Source: Blastomonas ursincola (lineage in GTDB: Bacteria > Pseudomonadota > Alphaproteobacteria > Sphingomonadales > Sphingomonadaceae). Taken from it: 64,000 nucleotides of DNA. Positions 27,317-35,941 of this stretch are shown here, piece after piece. The notes beneath the pieces are model-generated. The model saw nothing but the letters and a program-made list of their open reading frames with translations. It did no database searches and was not told where the DNA came from. Position numbers and translations under genes: made by a program. The stretch spans positions 51,860 to 115,859 of the forward strand of contig NZ_VDES01000004.1 of the NCBI RefSeq assembly GCF_013607875.1, written 5' to 3'. How positions within the stretch are numbered: the first letter of the stretch is position 1; every line of letters starts with the position of its first letter.

Positions 27317-28357
27317 ATGTCACCAATCCTTGAAGCATCCCCCTCCCCCCTCGCCCATTCCTGCCCGCAAGCGCGCCATGTCCGGCTGCCGGCAGGGCTT
27401 GCAGCGCTGGCTTTGGCCAGTCTGCTATGGACGTCGGACAGGGCCGAAGCCGCCGACCTGGCGGCCCAGGCGCCCGCACCCGGTATCGCCATGGCAACGG
27501 GGCTCGAGCCTGCGGCACAGCAGCGCGAAGGACGCCGGGGCGGCGGCGAGTTTCGCGGCCCGCGCGGCGGTGGCGGCCGCGAGTTCCGCGGGCAGAGTCG
27601 CAACACCATCGGCACCGCGCGGATCGATACGCCGCGCGAGTTCCGTCAGGAACGCCGTGCCGACCGGCAGGATTTCCGTCAGGAACGCCGCGGCGACCGA
27701 CAGGATCTGCGCCGCGAGCAGCGCGGTGATCTGCGCGACTTCCGCCAGGAGCGCCGCGCAGATCGGCAGGATTTCCGCAACGGCGTCGTGACGCGGCCCG
27801 AATTCCGCGCCGACCGGCGCGATGATCGCCAGGATTTCCGCCGCGACCAGCGCGGAGACTTGCGAGATTTCCGCCGCGATCGCCGGGATGATCGCCGCGA
27901 TTTCCGTGCAGACAGGCGCGACGACCGCCGTGATTATCGCGACAACCGCCGCGACTGGGATCGGCGCGAATGGGATCGGCGCGGTTGGGCCGATCGGGGC
28001 TGGAACGGTCGCGATTGGGACCGGCGCGGCTGGGACGGTCGCGGACGAGGCTGGGATCGCGGATGGCGCAACGATCGGCGCTATGACTGGTATGGCTGGC
28101 GCAACCAGAACCGCGCCTTCTTCAATGTCGGGCGCTATTACCCGCCGGTGCGCGGCTGGAACTATCGCCGCCTGGGCATCGGCTTCACGCTGGGCGCACC
28201 GTTTTTCGCCAGCAGTTTCTGGATCAACGACCCCTGGGCCTATCGCCTTCCCCCGGCTTATGGCCAGTATCGCTGGGTCCGCTATTATGGCGATGTCCTG
28301 TTGGTGGACATCTATACCGGGCAGGTTGTTGATGTGATCAACGACTTTTTCTGGTAA
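27317..28357 (+). CDS. RcnB-family protein with Arg/Asp-rich repeat region
   Basis: An exported protein of about 346 aa. After an N-terminal hydrophobic segment (LAALALASLLWTS) ending near RAEAADLA there is a long low-complexity region (about residues 70-265) built of repeats of the type RR(A/G/D)DRQDFR. The C-terminal 70 residues (RLGIGFTLGAPFF to VDIYTGQVVDVI) match the RcnB-type (nickel/cobalt homeostasis-associated) domain seen in many proteobacterial periplasmic proteins. The start ATG at 27317 is preferred to 27266 because of its distance to the hydrophobic stretch; either is possible. A strong terminator follows. Confidence 0.75.
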   Translation: MSPILEASPSPLAHSCPQARHVRLPAGLAALALASLLWTSDRAEAADLAAQAPAPGIAMATGLEPAAQQREGRRGGGEFRGPRGGGGREFRGQSRNTIGTARIDTPREFRQERRADRQDFRQERRGDRQDLRREQRGDLRDFRQERRADRQDFRNGVVTRPEFRADRRDDRQDFRRDQRGDLRDFRRDRRDDRRDFRADRRDDRRDYRDNRRDWDRREWDRRGWADRGWNGRDWDRRGWDGRGRGWDRGWRNDRRYDWYGWRNQNRAFFNVGRYYPPVRGWNYRRLGIGFTLGAPFFASSFWINDPWAYRLPPAYGQYRWVRYYGDVLLVDIYTGQVVDVINDFFW

Positions 28358-28388
28358 GTCTCGCAACGCGCATGCTGCGACCTGTGCA

Positions 28389-28416
28389 AGACCCGCCGGA
28401 GCCATCCGGCGGGTCT
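28389..28416 (+). terminator. Intrinsic terminator after the RcnB-like gene
   Basis: An 11-bp GC-rich stem AGACCCGCCGG / CCGGCGGGTCT (28389-28399 and 28406-28416) with a 6-nt loop is followed by TTCCTTTTC. It lies 31 nt after the stop codon at 28357. Confidence 0.88.
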
Positions 28417-28475
28417 TTCCTTTTCACGACTGCCCGGGTTGACAGGCACAGGGCGCGCGCGCCATCCCCCCGGCC

Positions 28476-29159
28476 ATGATCAGCGACTTTCTGCATCGGC
28501 GCGAACTGGCCAGGATCGGCCGCGAAGTGGGCGACAAGCTCGATGCCCATCCGCGCGTCCAGCGCATCGCGTTCGACGATGTGAAGGTTCCGATGCAGAT
28601 CTATTGCTATCAGAATTTCATGGCCCCCGGCGAATGCGCCGACCTCATCCGCATGATCGATGCCGATGCGATCCCCTCGGAGCTGTATCGCGCAGGCGCC
28701 GGCGCGGATCAGAACGATTTTCGGACGAGCTACAGCTGCAATCTCGACCGCTGGCACCCCGATGTGCTGCGCATTGACGATCGCATCTGCGGGCTGATGG
28801 GCATCGACTCGCGGCGGGGCGAAACGCTGCAGGGCCAGCGTTACGCCGTCGGCCAGCAGTTCAAGGCCCATCACGACTATTTCCATACCGACCAGCCCTA
28901 TTGGCAGAAAGAGCGCAACAAGGGCGGGCAGCGCAGCTGGACCGCGATGGTCTTCCTCAACGAGCCGCAGGGCGGGGGCGAAACCGAGTTCCCGCAACTG
29001 TCATTCAAGATGCTGCCGCGCACGGGCATGTTGCTGATCTGGAACAATATGGGCCTGGACGGTCGGCCCAATCCCTATCTGCTGCACAGCGGCAATCCGG
29101 TGACGGCAGGCACGAAATACATCGTCACCAAATGGTTTCGGCGGGGTTTCTGGGTCTAG
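28476..29159 (+). CDS. Prolyl 4-hydroxylase-like 2OG-Fe(II) oxygenase
   Basis: A 227-aa non-haem iron dioxygenase. The P4H-type core has HHDYF (His-x-Asp metal pair) at about residue 132, AMVFLNEPQGGGETEFPQL, and the distal HSGNPVTAGTKYIVTKW, which supplies the third His and the Lys that binds 2-oxoglutarate. This matches bacterial prolyl 4-hydroxylase alpha-subunit-like enzymes. The substrate protein is unknown. A terminator separates it from the RcnB-like gene, so it is likely transcribed alone; it is convergent with the following small secreted protein gene. Confidence 0.88.
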   Translation: MISDFLHRRELARIGREVGDKLDAHPRVQRIAFDDVKVPMQIYCYQNFMAPGECADLIRMIDADAIPSELYRAGAGADQNDFRTSYSCNLDRWHPDVLRIDDRICGLMGIDSRRGETLQGQRYAVGQQFKAHHDYFHTDQPYWQKERNKGGQRSWTAMVFLNEPQGGGETEFPQLSFKMLPRTGMLLIWNNMGLDGRPNPYLLHSGNPVTAGTKYIVTKWFRRGFWV

Positions 29160-29172
29160 CCGCACCTGAGGC

Positions 29173-29203
29173 GGCCCGCCTCCGCTGAGCCTGGAGACGG
29201 GCC
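29173..29203. terminator. Weak hairpin between convergent genes
   Basis: GGCCCG (29173-29178) pairs with CGGGCC (29198-29203), with an inner CTCC/GGAG match. No T-tract follows on either strand, so an intrinsic terminator role is doubtful. Confidence 0.35.
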
Positions 29204-29227
29204 GAGACCCACAGCTCATGGGGCTGC

Positions 29228-29590
29228 TCAATCGTTATAGGCGAGCACCGTCACTCGGCCGACCTTGTAGCCGCGCTGGCGCATTTCCTTGACGTAATCC
29301 TTGTCGGCATCGGCCAGCTCGACCTCGTATTCCTCCCAGGCATCGGCCCGGTCCTCGCGGTCGGTCGCGCGCTTGAGATCGCTGGTGAGTTCCTTGTCGG
29401 CCTCGTTGATGTCGGCGACATAATTGTACCAGGACTGGTTATACACGCCCTGCACCGGTTCGGTCCGGATCGGCGGCGCATGGGCACCATCGCGCGCCGG
29501 GAGGGTGCGAGGGGTTCCGGCCTGGGCGGGCAGAGCCAGGATCACCAGCGGCAGCGTCCCTGCCAGGGCATTGCGGATCAGCTTGCTCAT
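29228..29590 (-). CDS. Secreted acidic hypothetical protein
   Basis: A 120-aa protein with a signal peptide (MSKLIRNALAGTLPLVILAL, cleavage near PAQAG). The mature domain is rich in Asp/Glu/Arg (NEADKELTSDLKRATDREDR) and probably helical, ending RQRGYKVGRVTVLAYND. No metal site or catalytic motif is visible and I do not recognise the family. The start ATG at 29590 is supported by AAAGGAGA upstream. It diverges from the cytochrome c gene across 266 nt. Confidence 0.65.
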   Translation of the reverse strand: MSKLIRNALAGTLPLVILALPAQAGTPRTLPARDGAHAPPIRTEPVQGVYNQSWYNYVADINEADKELTSDLKRATDREDRADAWEEYEVELADADKDYVKEMRQRGYKVGRVTVLAYND

Positions 29591-29856
29591 CGTTCGTCTC
29601 CTTTGAGCGCCCCCATTGCCCTCCAACGCATCGTGTACCGATTCAGGTAGGCGCCTTGGTGCGGCTGGGCGCTGGACAGGGGCGCCCGGGCGCAGTTGTG
29701 CCCAAAATGCGTAAATTTTCACGCCGGATGCCATTTTCGATGAACATTTTTCTTCATCTGGCGTTCATCCGCAGCCTTCCCCACTTTTCAACGGGTCCGG
29801 CTCGTCTATATTGACCGCTGCTTCAGGGCGAATGTCGCCGAGCAAGAGGAGAGTTC

Positions 29857-30378
29857 ATGTCCAGAATGAATGCACTGCGCTATGCCGGCGTCCTCGCTGG
29901 CGTTGCTATGCTGGCCGCCTGCTCGGGCGGCAGCGAAACCCCCAAGGCCGAAGAAGAAGCCGCCGCTCCGGCCGCTGACGCTGGCGCCGAAACCCCTGCC
30001 GCGACCCCGGCTGCTGCCGAAGCGCCCGCCGCGGACAATACCGACACCCTCGATGGCAAGAAGCTTGCCGATTTCACCGGCAACGCCGCTGAAGGCGAGA
30101 AGGTGTTCGTGCAGTGCAAGACCTGCCACGTGAAGGAAGCCGGCCAGAACCGCGTCGGTCCCTCGCTCGCTGGTATTGTCGGTCGTGCCGCCGGTTCGGT
30201 CGAAGGCTTCAACTATTCGCCCGCCAACAAGAACAGCGGCATCACTTGGACCCCGGAAAAGCTGTTCCAGTATCTGGAAAAGCCCGCCCGCGTGGTGCCG
30301 GGCACCAAGATGGTGTTCGCAGGCCTGCCCGACGCGCAGAAGCGCGCCGACCTCATCGCCTATCTGCAGCAGCCCTGA
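29857..30378 (+). CDS. Lipoprotein cytochrome c (class I, c2-like)
   Basis: A 173-aa c-type cytochrome exported by a lipoprotein signal (LAGVAMLAACSGG, lipobox Cys at about 22). An Ala/Pro/Glu-rich tether (about residues 28-66) holds the haem domain away from the membrane. The domain has the haem-binding motif CKTCH and the axial Met in PGTKMVFAGL, in the order of cytochrome c2/c552 proteins. It is convergent with hemA at the edge of the photosynthesis cluster, so it may shuttle electrons to the reaction centre or an oxidase; that role is inferred from position. Confidence 0.88.
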   Translation: MSRMNALRYAGVLAGVAMLAACSGGSETPKAEEEAAAPAADAGAETPAATPAAAEAPAADNTDTLDGKKLADFTGNAAEGEKVFVQCKTCHVKEAGQNRVGPSLAGIVGRAAGSVEGFNYSPANKNSGITWTPEKLFQYLEKPARVVPGTKMVFAGLPDAQKRADLIAYLQQP

Positions 30379-30412
30379 TCGACCCGATCACGGTTTGCGC
30401 CGAAACACGAAA

Positions 30413-30440
30413 GGCCGCTCCGAAAGGGGCGGCCTTTTTT
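30413..30440 (+). terminator. Intrinsic terminator after the cytochrome c gene
   Basis: A 9-bp stem GGCCGCTCC / GGGGCGGCC (one G-U pair) with a GAAA tetraloop is followed by six T's (30435-30440). Confidence 0.95.
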
Positions 30441-30465
30441 GTTGGGGGCACCATGCCACTTCATT

Positions 30466-30547
30466 GTCACCCCCGCGAAGGCGGGGGTCCCGCTTCCTCT
30501 TCCGATGTCAGACGAAAAAGCGGGATTCCCGCGTGCGCGGGCATGAC
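30466..30547. repeat. Palindromic repeat, family A, copy 3
   Basis: GTCACCCCCGCGAAGGCGGG and the right half GCGTGCGCGGGCATGAC flank a GCGGGATTCCCGCG centre, as at 6391-6471. It is located between the cytochrome terminator and the hemA 3' end. Confidence 0.85.
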
Positions 30548-30566
30548 GAGGGTGCTTCGGTAGCGC

Positions 30567-31787
30567 TCAGGCCGCCACGGCCCGCCGCGCCAGTTCGCAT
30601 TGCGACCAGATGTCGCTCAGCGCGTGGAGCAGCTTGTCGCAATCGCCATCGCTGTGCACCGGCGAGGGCGTGATGCGCAGCCGCTCGGTCCCCTTGGGCA
30701 CGGTGGGATAGTTGATCGGCTGCACGTAAATGCCGTGATTTTCCAGCAGCCAGTCGCTGATCCGCTTGCACTTGTGCGGATCGCCGACCATCACCGGAAT
30801 GATGTGGCTGGGATTGTCGAGATGGGGAATGCCCATCAGGTCCAGCCGCTTGCGCACCTTGGCGACGCGCTCCTGGTGGCGCGCGCGCTCCATCTGGCTG
30901 GCCTTGAGGTGGCGGATGCTGGCGGTGGCCCCGGCGGCGAGCGCGGGCGGCAGCGCCGTCGTGAAAATGAAGCCGCTGGCGAAGCTGCGCACGAAATCGC
31001 ACAAGGCTGCGGAAGCGGCGATATAGCCGCCCATCACGCCGAACGCCTTGCCCAGCGTGCCCTCGATCACGGTGATCCGGTCCATCAGGCCTTCGCGCTC
31101 GGCAATGCCGCCACCGCGCGGGCCATAGAGCCCGACTGCGTGAACCTCGTCGATATAGCTCATCGCACCGTGCTTCTCGCACACGTCGAGAATCTCGGCG
31201 ATCGGGGCGATGTCGCCGTCCATCGAATAGACGCTCTCGAACGCGACCAGCTTGGGTCGGCCCGGCGCGACGCCGGCGAGCAGACGGTCGAGATCTTCGG
31301 GATCGTTATGCTTGAACTTCAGGCATTCGGCGCGGCTGTGGCGGATGCCCTCGATCATCGAGGCATGGTTGCCCGCGTCGGACAGCACCACGCAATTGGG
31401 GAGCTTGGCCGCGAGCGTGCCGAGTGCGGCCCAGTTCGAGACATAGCCCGAGGTGAACAGCAGCGCCGCCTCCTTGCCGTGCAGATCGGCGAGTTCGCGC
31501 TCGAGCAGCACATGGTGGTGGTTGGTGCCTGAGATGTTGCGCGTGCCCCCCGCACCCGCGCCGCACTGGTCGAGCGTGTCGTGCATCGCCTTCAGCACAT
31601 CGGGGTGCTGGCCCATGCCGAGATAGTCGTTCGAGCACCAGACGGTGACCTCGTCGGTCCCCTCATCGGTATAGCGCGTGGCGTGCGGAAAGCGGCCGCG
31701 ATGGCGTTCCAGCTCGGCGAAGATGCGATAGCGGCCCTCGTCGCGGATCGTATCGATTTCGCTCTGGAAAAACCCCTCATAGTCCAT
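30567..31787 (-). CDS. hemA: 5-aminolevulinate synthase
   Basis: Pyridoxal-phosphate enzyme that condenses glycine with succinyl-CoA to make 5-aminolevulinate, the first committed step of tetrapyrrole synthesis in alphaproteobacteria, here feeding haem and bacteriochlorophyll. The 406-aa product shows [11 protein letters not shown] early, SMDGDIAPI, the cofactor Asp in YIDEVHAVG and the PLP Lys at 247 in [13 protein letters not shown]. The ATG at 31787 sits 7 nt after AAGGAG; a GTG two codons upstream is in frame. It is the last gene of the minus-strand photosynthesis operon, 15 nt after puhE. Confidence 0.96.
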   Translation of the reverse strand: MDYEGFFQSEIDTIRDEGRYRIFAELERHRGRFPHATRYTDEGTDEVTVWCSNDYLGMGQHPDVLKAMHDTLDQCGAGAGGTRNISGTNHHHVLLERELADLHGKEAALLFTSGYVSNWAALGTLAAKLPNCVVLSDAGNHASMIEGIRHSRAECLKFKHNDPEDLDRLLAGVAPGRPKLVAFESVYSMDGDIAPIAEILDVCEKHGAMSYIDEVHAVGLYGPRGGGIAEREGLMDRITVIEGTLGKAFGVMGGYIAASAALCDFVRSFASGFIFTTALPPALAAGATASIRHLKASQMERARHQERVAKVRKRLDLMGIPHLDNPSHIIPVMVGDPHKCKRISDWLLENHGIYVQPINYPTVPKGTERLRITPSPVHSDGDCDKLLHALSDIWSQCELARRAVAA

Positions 31788-31802
31788 AACCACTCTCCTT
31801 CT

Positions 31803-32591
31803 TTATCCCTTGCGAGCGTCGGGCAAGGCCCAGCGCCAGAGCGCGCCGTCGCGAAACGGCAGCGCCAGAAACAGATGCTCGAGCGCGCCGAGCGCTGCGA
31901 GCGTGAACACCAAGGTCGCGCTGACGGCGGCAAAGCTGTCATCGGGCGCGGCGAGCGCACGCGCGCCCAGCCAGAGCGACAGCGCCGCCAGCGCGACCAG
32001 GCTAAAGGCCAACGCACCGTGCAGGCGGCGCGGGCCGAAATAGGTCTTCAGATATTCGAGATGCCCCGGCATGATCTCGTCGCTCATGTTCGGCACGCCG
32101 ACGAACAGGTTGAGCTTGGCCGAAAGGCGCAGCGCGAACAGCAGGCTGAAGATCACCGCGCCGGTGGGATTGGCGCTGTTCCAGGTGAGCGAGACCAGCA
32201 TCACCATGACCACGGCAATGGCAAGCTCGTGATGGATCAGCGTCGCGGCGGCATCGGCAAAGCGCCGCCAGCCGCGCGCCTGCGGATCGCTGGCGGTGCG
32301 GCGGGGCCCGGCGACGATGCCGGTGAGGAAGGTCAGTTCGAGCCAGCCCCAGATGACCAGCGCTGCACCGAAGCTGATATACGCATCGAGCGCCGAAGGA
32401 CCGCCCACGCCATGGCCATGCGCTGCCCAGACGATGACGCACAGGCAGATGCCCGCGGCAAAGCCCGCCCAGGAGAGGCTGCGCGCGAAGGTCGCCTTGC
32501 CGCGATTGGCGAGCCAGGCGACCACGCCCGTGCTGCCGAACCAGGCCAGCAGCACGATGAACGCAGGCAGGATATGGCCGTGCAGGCTCAT
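31803..32591 (-). CDS. puhE: Photosynthetic complex assembly protein PuhE
   Basis: A 262-aa polytopic membrane protein with about seven helices, matching the putative photosynthetic complex assembly protein 2 (PuhE) that supports reaction-centre build-up. Recognisable segments are AAHGHGVGGPSALDAYISFG at about residues 56-75 and the loop SAKLNLFVGVPNMSDE at about 158-173. It lies 3 nt after acsF and 15 nt before hemA, the arrangement puhABC-orf-acsF-puhE-hemA reported for aerobic phototrophs. The molecular function in assembly is still ill-defined. Confidence 0.9.
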   Translation of the reverse strand: MSLHGHILPAFIVLLAWFGSTGVVAWLANRGKATFARSLSWAGFAAGICLCVIVWAAHGHGVGGPSALDAYISFGAALVIWGWLELTFLTGIVAGPRRTASDPQARGWRRFADAAATLIHHELAIAVVMVMLVSLTWNSANPTGAVIFSLLFALRLSAKLNLFVGVPNMSDEIMPGHLEYLKTYFGPRRLHGALAFSLVALAALSLWLGARALAAPDDSFAAVSATLVFTLAALGALEHLFLALPFRDGALWRWALPDARKG

Positions 32592-32594
32592 GGA

Positions 32595-33683
32595 TTACCA
32601 GGCCGGCTGCAGGCGGATGGTGGAGGGCAGCGCATTGGGCTTGCCGGGCATGAAGTACATGCGGGCAAAGGCGGTGCCTGCGCCGATCATGCCGCCAGCG
32701 CGCTGCACCAGCCCGCCGAGGCCGCCGCGCGCCTTGCCCGCCGCGATCCGGTCCGATGCCAGACGCAGCCTTTCCATCTGCGCGCGCAATGCCGGATTGT
32801 CGGTATCGATCTCCACCGGGAAGACCTGGCGGCTGATCGCGGTGCAGATGTCGAACACGCGGTAGTCGTAATCGGTGGGGTCGATGCCCAGTGCCGCGTG
32901 GAAGACCGGGCGGCTGTGGTCGCGCACGTACATCGTCGCATAGACCGAGAGGATGAAGAACTTGATCCAGTAGCGGTTGAGGCCGGTGAGCAGCTTGGGG
33001 TCCGCGTGGAGGAGCATAGCGAACGCCTCGCCATGGCGGAACTCGTCGTTGCACCACTGCTCGAACCAGTTGAAGATCGGGTGGAAGCGGTTTTCCGGGT
33101 TGCGCGCGAGGTGCCGGTAGATCGCGATATAGCGCGCATAACCGATCTTCTCGGACAGATAGACCGCGTAGAAAATGAACTTGGGCTTGAAGAAGGTGTA
33201 TTTCTTGGTCTTGGTGAGGAACGAAAGGTCTATGCCGATCCCGGCGTCCTTGAGCACCTCGTTGATGAACCCGGCATGGCGGCTCTCGTCGCGCGCGAGC
33301 AGCTTGAACAGCTTCTTGACGTCGGGGTTCTTGGTCCGCTTGGCGATCTCGGCATAGAGGATGCAGCCGGAAAATTCCGAGGTCAGCGAGCTGACAAGAA
33401 AATCGATGAATTCGCGGCGCAGCGCAGGTTCGAGTGATTCGATGACGCCGTCGAAGCTTTCGGACCGGCGGAAATGCGCCTTGTTGGGGTCGCCCTCCAT
33501 GTCCGCCATCAGCTGGTCCCATTCAGCGCGCACCAGGCTGACGTCGATCGCGTCCAGCGCATCGAAATCGGTGGTGTAGAAGCGCGGGGACAGCACGGTT
33601 TCCTGCGTCGCCAGCGCCATGGTGTCTGGCGCATCGGGCAACCGTGCCGAGCCTGCTGCCTTTACCTTTGTCTGCATGTTCAT
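32595..33683 (-). CDS. acsF: Oxygen-dependent Mg-protoporphyrin IX monomethyl ester cyclase
   Basis: A 362-aa di-iron protein that closes the fifth (E) ring of chlorophylls using O2, giving divinyl protochlorophyllide. Two carboxylate/His iron motifs are visible: [16 protein letters not shown] at about residues 130-145 and [14 protein letters not shown] at about 212-225. The ATG at 33683 gives MNMQTKV and is preceded by GGGAG. The presence of AcsF means ring closure can run under aerobic conditions; no BchE is in the window. It lies 35 nt after the small conserved gene and 3 nt before puhE. Confidence 0.96.
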   Translation of the reverse strand: MNMQTKVKAAGSARLPDAPDTMALATQETVLSPRFYTTDFDALDAIDVSLVRAEWDQLMADMEGDPNKAHFRRSESFDGVIESLEPALRREFIDFLVSSLTSEFSGCILYAEIAKRTKNPDVKKLFKLLARDESRHAGFINEVLKDAGIGIDLSFLTKTKKYTFFKPKFIFYAVYLSEKIGYARYIAIYRHLARNPENRFHPIFNWFEQWCNDEFRHGEAFAMLLHADPKLLTGLNRYWIKFFILSVYATMYVRDHSRPVFHAALGIDPTDYDYRVFDICTAISRQVFPVEIDTDNPALRAQMERLRLASDRIAAGKARGGLGGLVQRAGGMIGAGTAFARMYFMPGKPNALPSTIRLQPAW

Positions 33684-33718
33684 CGCACCACTCCCGTTGT
33701 TTGTCTGAACATCCGCGC

Positions 33719-34015
33719 TCACCACCGGCTGGTGGTGAAGCTGACCTCGTACAGTTCCTTGAGCTCGCCCATCGCCGTCAGCTTCGTCCATGCGCGCAGC
33801 AATGGACCCGCCGGGTGCACCGTCGCCATGCGCTGGATCAAAATGGACTCGCCAAATCCGACGATGATCGGGTCGCCATGCACGCGCACCTTGTCGCCCG
33901 GCTGGATCGCGACATCGCCGTCGAGCTCGACATGCGCATGGAAATGCGCCTCGCTCTGCTCCACCTGGATGCGGCAGGGCGTGTCGAAGGAAGGCTGGCG
34001 CAACAGGTTCATCAT
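33719..34015 (-). CDS. Conserved small protein of the photosynthesis operon
   Basis: A 98-aa soluble protein ([10 protein letters not shown] start, ending [10 protein letters not shown]) with a beta-barrel-like core that includes [20 protein letters not shown]. It begins inside the puhC stop (ATGA overlap) and so is translationally coupled to it, and it occupies the slot of the unnamed 'hyp' ORF between puhC and acsF in published alphaproteobacterial photosynthesis clusters. No Cys, metal site or signal peptide is seen. A role in reaction-centre assembly or pigment supply is suggested by position only. Confidence 0.85.
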   Translation of the reverse strand: MMNLLRQPSFDTPCRIQVEQSEAHFHAHVELDGDVAIQPGDKVRVHGDPIIVGFGESILIQRMATVHPAGPLLRAWTKLTAMGELKELYEVSFTTSRW

Positions 34016-34518
34016 TGCAACAGCGCCTGGAACGTCGCCCGGTTGGTCGGGCCGAACGCGCCCAGTTCGACGACCCGATTGGTCGCGGTGTCGGTGAGCG
34101 AGAGCGAGCCGTCGCTCCAGTGGTTGAGCTCGTACGGCGCATCCATCGGGATACCGCGCACATGGCGGCCCCGGCCCATGCCGCGCAGCACGCCGCGGAT
34201 GAAGCCGCTGCCTTCCTCGCCATAGACATGCACCGTCTCGCCGGTGACGGCGTCGGTCACCATGACCTTGCCATTCTGCGCATCGGCAAAGCGCAGCACG
34301 CGCGACTGAAGCGGAGTCGCCGCTTCGGCCGCGCGGACGTCGCTGGCCGAGGGCGAGGGCGCGATCCAGCCGAGCTGGGTTGCCCCGGTCAGCGCCAGCG
34401 TGAACAGCACCACCCCGCACGCCATCACCAGCGCGCCCTTGGGCACGGTATTCTCGTGACTATGGCCATGGCCGCCGTGCGACCCATGGTGGCTATGGCT
34501 GTGCGATGCGCTGGTCAT
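34012..34518 (-). CDS. puhC: Photosynthetic complex assembly protein PuhC
   Basis: A 168-aa protein with one transmembrane helix (about residues 29-46, [17 protein letters not shown]) after a striking His-rich cytoplasmic tail ([17 protein letters not shown]), and a periplasmic domain with [15 protein letters not shown] that is typical of PuhC. PuhC promotes reaction-centre and core-antenna organisation in Rhodobacter. It overlaps puhB (upstream) and the small ORF (downstream) by ATGA at both ends. The His tail is unusual and could bind metal. Confidence 0.92.
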   Translation of the reverse strand: MTSASHSHSHHGSHGGHGHSHENTVPKGALVMACGVVLFTLALTGATQLGWIAPSPSASDVRAAEAATPLQSRVLRFADAQNGKVMVTDAVTGETVHVYGEEGSGFIRGVLRGMGRGRHVRGIPMDAPYELNHWSDGSLSLTDTATNRVVELGAFGPTNRATFQALLQ

Positions 34519-35144
34519 GCGATGGCTCCCTGAAGATGTGCAGGCACTCCCTCACCCGCTGCGGCCGATACCTGCTGCGCGCGATCAACCGGCGCGATTG
34601 CCGCGACGGCGCGCGCCAGGCGCTCGCCGACCACCGCCGCATCGGGCAGCGCGCGCAGCATCGGCTCGGGATGACCGAGCTTCCAAGGACGCGCATGCGG
34701 CCACAGCACGAGATAGCCCAGATTGTGCGGGCCGATCAGCTGCAGCGCGAGATCGCCCTCGGTCGGGCCGAGCGGACGCAGGTTCGCGCCGCCGATCTTG
34801 GCGAGCGGCAGGTTGATGCACATGTTGAGCGCGACGCCGATGCGCAGCACCACGCGCCGGCTGGTCAGCGTGTACACGGTCGTGCGCGCCACCGCCCAGG
34901 CATAGAGCATCAGCAGCCCCACCCCGAGCGCCCCGGCGATCGCGGTCGCGATCACCCCGCCGGTGCTGCCATTGTAGATGGCGAGCGCGACGAGCGCGGC
35001 GAAATACAGGCCGACGATGCGCGTGAAGAACGCACTGCGCGCCAGCAGCCGCCAATCGGGCGAGCCCTGCCAGAGCAGGGTCTCCCCTTGCGGGAGCTCG
35101 CCGGGCAGACCCCGGACGGGCTCGTCGTCATATTCCGTGATCAT
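34515..35144 (-). CDS. puhB: Photosynthetic complex assembly protein PuhB
   Basis: A 209-aa PuhB protein. Membrane helices lie at about residues 40-58 and 63-85, followed by a PH-like domain starting TTVYTLTSRRVVLRIGVALN and the conserved ILW-type stretch GYLVLWPHARPWKLGHPEPM. PuhB helps assemble the reaction centre, probably acting with the H subunit. The ATG at 35144 overlaps the puhA stop (ATGA) and its own stop overlaps the puhC start, so translation of the three is coupled. Confidence 0.93.
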   Translation of the reverse strand: MITEYDDEPVRGLPGELPQGETLLWQGSPDWRLLARSAFFTRIVGLYFAALVALAIYNGSTGGVIATAIAGALGVGLLMLYAWAVARTTVYTLTSRRVVLRIGVALNMCINLPLAKIGGANLRPLGPTEGDLALQLIGPHNLGYLVLWPHARPWKLGHPEPMLRALPDAAVVGERLARAVAAIAPVDRAQQVSAAAGEGVPAHLQGAIA

Positions 35145-35914
35145 ATCAGCGGCTCCTGCCGGGCGCGGTTGGCATAGAGATAGCCACCACCGAAATAGCC
35201 CGAGATCTTGTCTTCCTCGTAGCGGCTGATCTGACCGGGGGTCTCGACCTGCGGGCAACCGGAAAACTGCGCGGCGTTGATCGCATCGACGACGATCTGA
35301 CGGGCGGACTTGCGAACCTTGGCCATCATCATCGGCGCGAGCGCATGCACGCCCTCGGCAGTGACGACCTCGAGATAGCGCACCTGATGCTCAGAACGAT
35401 CGACCCAGATTTCGGCGACGGTGCCCGCGACCGCGCCATCGGCGCCGATCACGGTCATGCCGCGCGGATCGGGATCACCGCGCGCGATCGAGAAGCTGGG
35501 CTCGAGCGCCATCGGCACGATGCGGTTGTTGCCGAATGCGTCGATATCGGGAAGGCGGCTGCGCTCGGCATAGGCAGCCGGGCCGATACAGTCGGTCAGC
35601 GGGTTGCCGGTGGGCACATAGGGCGCACCGGGGAACGGGCTGACGCGGCGTCCGGCGATGTCGAACTTTTCCTTGCCGATGGTCGGGGTCGAGACCGTGC
35701 CGCGGCCGAAGGGCAGCTTGAAGGTCTTGGGTGCCGCGTGCAGCAGCGGACCGCCCATGCCCAGCGAACGCCCGGTCAGGTCGTCTTCGAGCGGAAAGCC
35801 CTCGCGCCGATCCTCGCGCCTGAGATAGTAGATCAGGCCGATGAAAAACAGCACGAACGCCCAGAAGGCGATCGATGCGACATCGATATTCCCCACGATA
35901 TTGCCGTTAAACAT
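35141..35914 (-). CDS. puhA: Photosynthetic reaction centre H subunit
   Basis: The H subunit of the type II reaction centre, 257 aa: one N-terminal transmembrane helix (IAFWAFVLFFIGLIYYLR, about residues 15-32) followed by the cytoplasmic beta-barrel with GRRVSPFPGAPYVPTGNPL and the later WVDRSEHQVRYLEV. It caps the L/M core and guides proton uptake to QB. L and M (puf) are not in this window, so the reaction centre needs a second locus. It is 27 nt after lhaA and overlaps puhB. Confidence 0.97.
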   Translation of the reverse strand: MFNGNIVGNIDVASIAFWAFVLFFIGLIYYLRREDRREGFPLEDDLTGRSLGMGGPLLHAAPKTFKLPFGRGTVSTPTIGKEKFDIAGRRVSPFPGAPYVPTGNPLTDCIGPAAYAERSRLPDIDAFGNNRIVPMALEPSFSIARGDPDPRGMTVIGADGAVAGTVAEIWVDRSEHQVRYLEVVTAEGVHALAPMMMAKVRKSARQIVVDAINAAQFSGCPQVETPGQISRYEEDKISGYFGGGYLYANRARQEPLI

Positions 35915-35941
35915 GGCGCTTACCTCTCTTCTTCAAGACCC

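Noticed and set aside
31581..33437. A 618-codon plus-strand frame opposite hemA, puhE and acsF.
   Set aside because: Antisense to three well-supported genes, no domain-like pattern.
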